Below, piece by piece: positions 1 through 5,448 of a DNA stretch of 16,060 nucleotides. The stretch's first letter is position 1, and each line of letters begins with the position of its first letter. The notes beneath the pieces are model-generated. The model worked only from the letters and a program-made list of their open reading frames with translations. It was not told the DNA's origin and made no database searches. The translations under genes and the position numbers were made by a program. The stretch covers positions 1 to 16,060 of the forward strand of contig JAFXRA010000158.1 of assembly GCA_017526725.1 (NCBI GenBank), written 5' to 3'. Source of the stretch: Candidatus Rifleibacteriota bacterium (lineage in GTDB: Bacteria > Riflebacteria > Ozemobacteria > Ozemobacterales > Ozemobacteraceae).

Positions 1-606
1 CGAAGTGCCAGTGGGGCGGAACAAACCCACAAATCGGAAGAACGCCAACCACCCGTTAAGAGGCTGAGAAAACCTGGAAATGGGGAGCGACGGAGTGACA
101 TCCGCCTGTCACGTTCAACGAAGACGGCGCTGTAAGGGAACCGAACCTGAAGGAAGCGTCAGTGAACCCTAGCTGATGAGAATCCGTGGAACAGAACCTT
201 GAAGTCTGACAAACAACAAAACCAAAAACGGAAAGTCCGAAAGAGGAAAGCGAAACAAAAGCAAACCGAATAACCAAAAGGTGTAGGTGATTGTTACTTA
301 GAACCTTGAGAGCGACGAACGCTAGAAGGTCAGGTCCGAACAAATAGGGGCCGAAGGCAGACACTAAAAACTCTAAGGGACACCAAAGACAAGAAGGGGT
401 AGCTGAAAGACGGTGACGCCTGAAGCTGACCACGAAAAGCCCTCTAACGAGGACAAGCCCAAAAGGCAAAAGCAACGGGAAACCCCCGAAGCAGACCGTG
501 AAAAAACTAAGCGAGTCACAAAGATTGAAAGTTTCCGAAAAGGAAAAATGCGATTCTAAAGATTAAGTTCGACAACCAAGCAGCCTCTGAGTAACATCGG
601 AGGCTG
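1..606 (+). ncRNA. Large structured non-coding RNA, 5' end not seen; group II intron-like segment
   Basis: This stretch has no convincing protein gene on either strand and differs sharply from its neighbours. It is about half G+C while the adjacent gene is roughly a quarter to a third, and it is poor in T and rich in GAA/GAAA, as expected of an RNA with purine loops on the plus strand. Many short stems are visible: 95-100 with 107-112; 303-307 and 311-314 with 320-323 and 326-330; 398-404 with 424-431; and 441-444 with 449-452 around a TAAC loop. It ends in a strong terminator at 581-606, which fixes the strand. From memory, about 140-245 resembles domain I of group II introns: CTGAAGGAAGC at 147-157, then CTGATGAGAA, GGAACAGAAC and CAACAAAACC in the same order. 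No catalytic domain V hairpin, domain VI or intron-encoded reverse transcriptase was found. It may be an intron remnant, an ORF-less group II-like ribozyme with a divergent 3' part, or an unrelated large RNA class such as ROOL-like RNAs. An RNA gene is fairly sure; its class is not. Confidence 0.68.
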
Positions 607-620
607 TTTTATTTTAGCTT
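581..620 (+). terminator. Strong intrinsic terminator ending the large RNA
   Basis: Positions 581-590 pair with 597-606 as a 10-bp stem (one T.G pair at 588/599) around a six-base loop GTAACA. The stem is followed directly by TTTTATTTTA and a second T run. The U-tract exists only on the plus strand. Read on the minus strand, the hairpin is followed by CTTGGTTG, so it does not serve the convergent gene at 623-1441. This supports a plus-strand transcript ending here. Confidence 0.85.
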
Positions 621-622
621 TT

Positions 623-1441
623 TTATTCCTTTTTAAAAAAATCTTGAATTAATAAGTTAGTTGTTTTTATAAAAGCATAAATTTGTTTGTATAAATCAGG
701 TATACATAAAGTCATTGTTATACCTAGTATTAGTCCAACGACTTTTGCTACTGGTTCATCAATAATGATCAAGGAACAAGATAGAAAAACACAAGCGTTT
801 ATAGTAAAAAATGCAACTAATGATATAAGAAAATTATTTATTGTATTAAAAATAGCTAATGCTTTTGACTCGGGGTAAGGAATTGGCGAAAAATCTTTTT
901 TATAAACTTTGATAAGATTATTAATAAACAGATATACTATTGTTCCAACACCTATAAAGTCTAATATGCTTTTATTTACACCTATAGCAGCAATTAAACA
1001 TATTAACATTACAAAATATAAAAATGTAAAACCAATTAAAACAATAAATGTTGTTAAGGAAGCCCATGAATCCCTAGTGTTGCTTAGTTCTTTATCTGGG
1101 TCAACTAATTGGGGAGTTTTATTTTCATAATACTGGATATTAGTATTATTATTTTTTTTGATTAAATATTTGTCTAGTTCGTTATTTAATTCTTTTCCTG
1201 CATATAATCTTGCTTTTTTTAAATAGTTTGAAGATAAATTTACATCGCAGTTTTGTAAATCTTCTATTTCTGTAACTTCATACCTGGCTAACAATTGAAT
1301 CAGATATATGTTGGGATTTCTGTAATCTAAGCTGGCAGCTTCTTCGCAGATTTCATTAGCTCTTAAAAAATTATGAGCTTCTAATTCTTTATTAGCTTCG
1401 ATTACTAAAGATTTCGCTTTTTCTATATCTTCTTTTTTCAT
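623..1441 (-). CDS. Membrane protein with a helical N-terminal domain, function unknown
   Basis: I do not recognise this 272-residue protein. Residues 1-90 are helical and read like one or two TPR-type units (alternating small and large residues, including a DYRNPNIYLIQLLA stretch). A polar linker rich in K and N follows (about 95-130). Then come four likely membrane segments at about 130-155, 158-177, 196-226 and 230-250, with a short charged tail ending FKKE. The lysine-rich loop between segments 2 and 3 (KVYKKD) suggests it lies in the cytoplasm. Base composition is very A+T-rich. The ATG at 1441 is the only methionine near the N-terminus, and no Shine-Dalgarno is visible before it; a promoter-like pair places transcription start at or next to the ATG. 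It converges on the large RNA and diverges from mtnA. It may be a small scaffold or stress membrane protein, but nothing in the sequence gives a substrate. Confidence 0.75.
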   Translation of the reverse strand: MKKEDIEKAKSLVIEANKELEAHNFLRANEICEEAASLDYRNPNIYLIQLLARYEVTEIEDLQNCDVNLSSNYLKKARLYAGKELNNELDKYLIKKNNNTNIQYYENKTPQLVDPDKELSNTRDSWASLTTFIVLIGFTFLYFVMLICLIAAIGVNKSILDFIGVGTIVYLFINNLIKVYKKDFSPIPYPESKALAIFNTINNFLISLVAFFTINACVFLSCSLIIIDEPVAKVVGLILGITMTLCIPDLYKQIYAFIKTTNLLIQDFFKKE

Positions 1442-1447
1442 GTTGTT

Positions 1448-1476
1448 ATTTTATTCTTTGGTTTTATTTTTATCAA
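1448..1476 (-). promoter_or_regulatory. Promoter for the membrane protein gene, predicting a leaderless mRNA
   Basis: On the minus strand TTGATA (1476-1471) and TAAAAT (1453-1448) are separated by 17 bases. A start about seven bases after the -10 would fall at 1441, the A of the ATG. This agrees with the absence of a ribosome binding site. A 6-bp inverted repeat (ATCAAG 1472-1477 with CTTGAT 1488-1493) overlaps the -35 region and could be an operator, but it is short. Confidence 0.4.
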
Positions 1477-1506
1477 GTTTTCTGACGCTTGATTTTATCA
1501 ATGATT

Positions 1507-1534
1507 TTGTTTATTCTGTCAAAAAAGCTATAAA
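1507..1534 (+). promoter_or_regulatory. Possible promoter for the mtnA-aldolase unit
   Basis: TTGTTT (1507-1512) and TATAAA (1529-1534) are 16 bases apart, about 70 bases before the mtnA start. The -35 is a weak match. The leader between them and mtnA holds no recognisable SAM riboswitch; it contains only the AGCTTATAGC-type repeat. Confidence 0.35.
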
Positions 1535-1540
1535 TAACAT

Positions 1541-1590
1541 GCTTAAAGTTTAAGGCTTGAAGCTTACTGCTTATAGCTTATAGCTTAAAA
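1541..1590 (+). repeat. AGCTT/TTATAGC low-complexity repeat in the mtnA leader
   Basis: The leader contains AAGGCTTGAAGCTTAC followed by two tandem TTATAGC units. A similar patch lies in the ileS leader at 10032-10067. The units are short and self-complementary (AGCTT, AAGCTT), so the patch could fold weakly or arise by slippage. Function unknown. Confidence 0.5.
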
Positions 1591-1605
1591 AATTTGGGGG
1601 CACAT

Positions 1606-2655
1606 ATGATAAAAACTGTTTTTTACAATAAAGAAGAAAATTGTTTGGAACTAATTGACCAGACTCTTTTACCTATACAGGAAGTAATCATAAAATGCCG
1701 AACCGAAACTGATGTTGCAAAGAATATTATTGGTATGCAGGTTAGAGGTGCACCAGCAATAGGTGTTACTGCTGCTTATGGGGTTTATCTTGGCTTAGTT
1801 AACCCCAAAAATAGAGAAAAAAAGCTGCAATTAGAAGAACTGCTGGAACAGATATGCGATTTGCTGACAGGCACCAGACCAACTGCTGTTAACTTATTTT
1901 ATGCTGTAAACAGAGTAAGAAATGCTATTTTGAATCTTCACACAGGCGACTTGGATAAAGCTGCAGAAAAGGCTTTGTCAGAAGCCAACGCTATTTATGA
2001 AGAAGATTTAGCTATGTGCCGTGCAATAGGCAAATATGGTCAGGAATTGATTGGTGATAGCGAAACCTGGCTTACACACTGCAATGCAGGCGCACTTGCT
2101 ACCGCTGGTTATGGAACAGCCTTAGGTGTTTTCCGTGCTGCAAAAGAAGCTGGTAAGAATATTAGAATTATTGCCGATGAAACCAGACCTTTGCTTCAAG
2201 GTGCAAGATTAACCGCTTGGGAACTTATGAAAGACGGTTTTGATGTTACTGTAATCGCTGACAATATGGCTGGCGGACTCATTAAAAATGATCTGGTTCA
2301 GGGTGTTGTTGTCGGAGCGGACAGAATTACCGCAAAAGGTTTTGTGGCAAACAAAATAGGCACATACTCATTAGCTGTTTTGTGCAAATATAACGGTGTT
2401 CCTTTCTATGTTGCTGCACCAACAAGCACTTTTGATATGAGCATAAAGTATGATGATGAAATAGTTATTGAACAACGTAATCCTGAAGAAATCACTAAGT
2501 TTGGCGGTGTTCAGGTGGCACCTATAGGTGTTAAGGTCTATAACCCGGCTTTTGATGTGACTCCGCCGGAACTAATCACGGGTATTATTACTGATAAAGG
2601 CATTATTGAACCAATATATGCTGAAACAATACCTCAAGTATTGGGGTTAAAGTAA
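1606..2655 (+). CDS. mtnA: S-methyl-5-thioribose-1-phosphate isomerase
   Basis: The enzyme converts the aldose 5-methylthioribose 1-phosphate to the ketose 5-methylthioribulose 1-phosphate in the cytoplasm, a step in salvage of methylthioadenosine left over from SAM use. The 349 residues cover the whole family length. Hallmarks are VRGAPAIG (46-53), GTRPTAVNLF (89-98), THCNAG with C159, DETRPLLQGARLTAWE (191-206) and GADRI with D239. C159 and D239 correspond to the catalytic Cys/Asp pair known at about 160 and 240 in the Bacillus enzyme. The eIF2B-like fold is shared with ribose-1,5-bisphosphate isomerase, but these motifs are MtnA-type. I chose the ATG at 1606 because GGGGG lies five bases before it; an in-frame TTG at 1594 would put this purine run inside the gene. 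The stop overlaps the next start (TAATG), so the downstream aldolase is probably translationally coupled. No mtnN, mtnP or mtnK is in the window. Confidence 0.95.
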   Translation: MIKTVFYNKEENCLELIDQTLLPIQEVIIKCRTETDVAKNIIGMQVRGAPAIGVTAAYGVYLGLVNPKNREKKLQLEELLEQICDLLTGTRPTAVNLFYAVNRVRNAILNLHTGDLDKAAEKALSEANAIYEEDLAMCRAIGKYGQELIGDSETWLTHCNAGALATAGYGTALGVFRAAKEAGKNIRIIADETRPLLQGARLTAWELMKDGFDVTVIADNMAGGLIKNDLVQGVVVGADRITAKGFVANKIGTYSLAVLCKYNGVPFYVAAPTSTFDMSIKYDDEIVIEQRNPEEITKFGGVQVAPIGVKVYNPAFDVTPPELITGIITDKGIIEPIYAETIPQVLGLK

Positions 2656-3221
2656 TGTTTTTAAATGAATTCAGGCAGGTTGGCACCGATTTGTTTATTG
2701 CTGGTTTGAACAATTCACATTCAGGCAATTTAAGTATTCGTCTTGATGACGAAAAAATGATTATTACCCGCACAGGCTGCATGTTACATCATATTGATCA
2801 TCCTGATCTAATAACTACTTCTATTGGTTATGACGATTATCAGACTTTGAAAGCCTCTAGAGAATTGCCTGTTCATCGCTCTATTTATCTTAATACTAAT
2901 GCGAAATCTATTGTTCATGCTCATTCTCCTCATGTCGTGGCTGAATCACTCAACGGCAGACATATAGAAAACGACAGATTAATGCTTATTGATGCTGAAG
3001 GGCTTTATTATTTTGCTGAGGGTATTCCTGTTATAGAAGCACAAAATGCTATAGCCTCTGATGAAGTTGCTGAATTAGTTATACCTGCGCTTAAAACTTC
3101 AAAGATTGTGATTGTTAAAGGGCATGGTGTCTTTTCTATTGGTGAGACTCTGGAAGAGGCTTATCATTGGGTTGCGGGGTTAGAGCACTCTGTAAAGATT
3201 TTAAGGCTTGCGCTCAGCTAA
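2655..3221 (+). CDS. Class II aldolase, likely 5-methylthioribulose-1-phosphate aldolase (FucA-like)
   Basis: This is a zinc-dependent class II (FucA/AraD/adducin) family protein of 188 residues, a normal length for the catalytic domain. It keeps the phosphate-binding SGN motif (23-25) and TRTG (38-41). E70 aligns with the catalytic glutamate, and H88, H90 and H157 form the expected zinc triad (HAH and GHG). The family includes fuculose-phosphate and ribulose-phosphate aldolases/epimerases and the MtnB dehydratase. Direct coupling to mtnA (a one-base overlap, TAATG) points to the MtnA product as substrate. An aldolase would cleave it to dihydroxyacetone phosphate and methylthioacetaldehyde (the DHAP shunt), while MtnB would dehydrate it toward methionine. 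The FucA-like length and the lack of mtnC/mtnD-type neighbours favour the aldolase, but this is inference from context. The gene stops 59 bases before the next start. Confidence 0.8.
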   Translation: MFLNEFRQVGTDLFIAGLNNSHSGNLSIRLDDEKMIITRTGCMLHHIDHPDLITTSIGYDDYQTLKASRELPVHRSIYLNTNAKSIVHAHSPHVVAESLNGRHIENDRLMLIDAEGLYYFAEGIPVIEAQNAIASDEVAELVIPALKTSKIVIVKGHGVFSIGETLEEAYHWVAGLEHSVKILRLALS

Positions 3222-3241
3222 CCCTCGCTTACCGTAAACTT

Positions 3242-3247
3242 TATAAT
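3242..3247 (+). promoter_or_regulatory. -10-like TATAAT before the HD-GYP gene
   Basis: A perfect TATAAT lies 33 bases before the chosen start in the 59-base gap after the aldolase gene. No good -35 box is found 16-18 bases upstream, so it may be chance in AT-rich DNA. If real, it would let the HD-GYP gene be expressed apart from the salvage genes. Confidence 0.2.
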
Positions 3248-3280
3248 AATAAAAATGTTTAATGGATGTTCGGAGTAAAA

Positions 3281-5227
3281 ATGTCTAGTACAAGTGAAAT
3301 ATATGCTTATCGTTTCCCTGAAGATGAATTCTACAATTCTATTTTTGATGATGAATCTATAAAAGCCAAAAAATACAGCGATATAAAGACCTTAGTTGAT
3401 AATAGTATAAAAGAAAACGATGTTATTTGCTTGTATTTTTCTGTTTTTGAAGACAATGTAGTTGATTTGCTGGAAATTCTTAAAAGAAAACATAAGACCA
3501 ATCCTATTGTTGCAATTGGTGAAAGATACAGCCAGGAATACTTAAATGCTATTTTTGAACATCATTATTTTACTTATATAAAGCTTCCCTGTAGCAGAGA
3601 AAAAATCATTGAATCGATATTAAAAGCTAAATCAAATGATTGTGTTTATAAACCTGAAATTGATTTAAAAACAGAGCTGGAAAAAGTCCAGAAAAAGATA
3701 ATTGTTCTTAATAATGTTGCCATTGCTTTAACTACTCAAAAAAATATAGGAAATTTATTAAATTTCATACTTACAAAGACTAGACACTTGGTTAAAGCCG
3801 ATGCAGGCAGTCTCTATTTAAAAGAAGGCGAAAATAAGCTGCGATTTGTTTTTACACAAAATATTTCAACAGACTGGTCCGGTGAAAAAGATATTTTGTT
3901 GGAAATAAATGATAAATCAATAAGCGGCTATACAGCAAAAACAGGTCACACATTAAATCTATTAGATGTTTACTATGTTCCTCCGTTTTTCCCTTTTACT
4001 TTCAATCAGGACTTTGATAAATCTTCTGGATATCGCACCAAATCTATGATAACTGCTCCTATGTATAATAAAAACGGAGAGATAGTCGGCGTTATTCAGT
4101 TGATGAATAAAAGAAAAGATTATGAAAGTTGTAAAAAAGGAATAAAACTTGAAGAAGAAAATATTATTCCATTCAGCAATGAAGATGCTGATCTTTTGAA
4201 TAATTTAGCTTCACAGGCTGCCGTAGCATTAGAAAATGCAAGACTCTTATATGATTTAAGAAGAACTTTTGAAGGCTTTGTAAAAGCTTCAAACGTCGCT
4301 ATAGAATCAAAAGACCCCTGTACTCAGGGTCATTCAGAAAGAGTTGCAGAATTAACAGTCGCTTTAGCAAAAACAATTAATGATATTCATGAAGGAACTT
4401 TTGCAGACCTTTATTTCAATGAAAAGGAACTATTGCAGATAAGATACGCTTCTTTGCTTCACGATTTCGGTAAAGTCAGCGTAAGCGATGAAGTGCTTAC
4501 CAAAAGCAAAAAGCTGTTTCCTTATGAATTAGATAATCTTGTTGCCCGCTATAAATTCATAAAAAAATCAATAGAAGCAGATTTTTACAAAAAATGTTTC
4601 GATTATATTTCTGAGAATGGTTATGAAAAGTTTTTGTCTGTTAAACAGGAAATGGAAGAAGATTTCAATAAACAGATAAAAGAAATAGAAGATGATATTA
4701 ATATGTTGATTAAATCAAACGAACCAAAGGTTTTGGAAGAAGGCTGTTCAGACAAAATTTCAGATTTGGCAAAATCTGAATATACCGATAGAGATGGTAA
4801 CAAAACACCTTATTTGACCGAAAGAGAAGCAACGGCATTATCTGTAAAACGAGGTTCTTTGACAGAACAGGAAAGATTAGAAATAGAATCTCATGTAAAA
4901 TTTTCCTATAACTTTCTTTCCACAATTCCTTGGGGAAAAGACCTGGCCAGGGTTCCAGAGATAGCTTATGCTCATCATGAAAAATTAAATGGAAAAGGGT
5001 ATCCGATGCATTCTGTTGAAAAGGATATTCCTATAGAATCACAGATGATGGGTATTGCAGATATATTTGATGCTCTGACGGCCCAGGATAGACCATACAA
5101 GCCTGCTTTGCCTTTAAAAAAGACATTAGACATACTAAGGGCAGAAGCAAATAATAATGCTTTGAACAAAGAACTTGTGGATATTTTTGAAAAATACGAA
5201 GTCTATAAATGCCTGGACGAAAACTAG
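3281..5227 (+). CDS. Pseudo-receiver/GAF/HD-GYP phosphodiesterase-family protein
   Basis: This is a 648-residue cytoplasmic signalling protein with no membrane segment. Residues 1-115 look like a receiver domain, with a conserved-looking final strand and Lys-Pro-type turn (YIKLP), but no phosphorylatable Asp is evident where LYFSVFED stands. A coiled segment and a GAF domain follow (about 130-325), then the HD-GYP domain. Visible HD-GYP motifs are HSERV, HDFGK (H394/D395), HHEKLNGKGYP (GYP at 573-575) and DIFDALTAQDRPYK. HD-GYP enzymes hydrolyse cyclic di-GMP; activity here is inferred from intact metal-site motifs. HD and GYP are about 180 residues apart, far more than the usual spacing, because of a charged helical insertion at about 405-520. 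I recall that GAF-HD-GYP relatives with a similar insertion exist. I chose the ATG at 3281 (GGAG five bases before) over one at 3266, which has no binding site. The last codons and stop lie within a palindromic repeat copy. Confidence 0.88.
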   Translation: MSSTSEIYAYRFPEDEFYNSIFDDESIKAKKYSDIKTLVDNSIKENDVICLYFSVFEDNVVDLLEILKRKHKTNPIVAIGERYSQEYLNAIFEHHYFTYIKLPCSREKIIESILKAKSNDCVYKPEIDLKTELEKVQKKIIVLNNVAIALTTQKNIGNLLNFILTKTRHLVKADAGSLYLKEGENKLRFVFTQNISTDWSGEKDILLEINDKSISGYTAKTGHTLNLLDVYYVPPFFPFTFNQDFDKSSGYRTKSMITAPMYNKNGEIVGVIQLMNKRKDYESCKKGIKLEEENIIPFSNEDADLLNNLASQAAVALENARLLYDLRRTFEGFVKASNVAIESKDPCTQGHSERVAELTVALAKTINDIHEGTFADLYFNEKELLQIRYASLLHDFGKVSVSDEVLTKSKKLFPYELDNLVARYKFIKKSIEADFYKKCFDYISENGYEKFLSVKQEMEEDFNKQIKEIEDDINMLIKSNEPKVLEEGCSDKISDLAKSEYTDRDGNKTPYLTEREATALSVKRGSLTEQERLEIESHVKFSYNFLSTIPWGKDLARVPEIAYAHHEKLNGKGYPMHSVEKDIPIESQMMGIADIFDALTAQDRPYKPALPLKKTLDILRAEANNNALNKELVDIFEKYEVYKCLDEN

Positions 5228-5383
5228 AAATTTGATGAAAAATCAATCTTTAATTGTTTATAGCCTATCCATTGTCATAAACGTGATTCTTTCAGGGCTA
5301 AAGCCCATACGCTATACTTTTTATGACAAATGTGTAGTTAATTAGCACAATCTAATCTGGACTTAAAAATTAGTTTTCGGACA
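5214..5383. repeat. 170-bp palindromic repeat, copy 1
   Basis: This segment matches 15752-15920 at roughly nine positions in ten by eye. It starts with GAAAACTAGAAATTTG and ends with TTAGTTTTCGGACA, which are inverted ends of each other. Inward, TAGCCTA/TAGTTA and TTGTCATAA/TTATGACAA also pair, and the centre holds GGGCT-AA-AGCCC. It carries no coding capacity and is MITE-like. In this copy the stem next to the central hairpin (GTGATTC versus GCTATAC) is mismatched, while copy 2 pairs perfectly there. It lies between convergent genes and overlaps the final codons of the HD-GYP gene. Confidence 0.85.
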
Positions 5384-5385
5384 AC

Positions 5386-5396
5386 CTCTGGAAGAG
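5386..5396. repeat. Small hairpin with GGA loop beside repeat copy 1
   Basis: CTCT-GGA-AGAG follows the right end of the palindromic repeat. Similar stem-GGA-stem units occur beside copy 2 (15993-16007), suggesting a family of tiny palindromes. The remaining bases to 5448 show no gene and no clear T-tailed terminator for either convergent gene. Confidence 0.4.
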
Positions 5397-5448
5397 AAGT
5401 TAGAAATGAGGAAAGCATCTGAGAATGACTTCCCTCTTTAAAAGAGCG

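Noticed and set aside
56..475. A 139-codon open frame on the minus strand within the large RNA region
   Set aside because: It exists because the plus strand is poor in T, so stop codons are rare on the complement. The translation is low-complexity (F, L, S, V-rich) with no domain, and it has no binding site.
1..606. RNase P RNA, tmRNA or 23S rRNA fragment
   Set aside because: The conserved RNase P blocks, a tRNA-like acceptor with tag frame, and rRNA landmark sequences are not found. Matches such as GGAAAGTCC (230-238) are isolated.
581..606. Terminator hairpin serving the minus-strand membrane protein gene as well
   Set aside because: On the minus strand the stem is followed by CTTGGTTG, with no U-tract.
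1442..1605. SAM riboswitch before mtnA
   Set aside because: The leader is about 70 bases and holds only short AGCTT-type repeats; no aptamer-like stems or conserved blocks are present.
5397..5448. Intrinsic terminator after the phosphatase pair
   Set aside because: Only a 5-bp CTCTT/AAGAG stem without a following T run on the minus strand; too weak to call.
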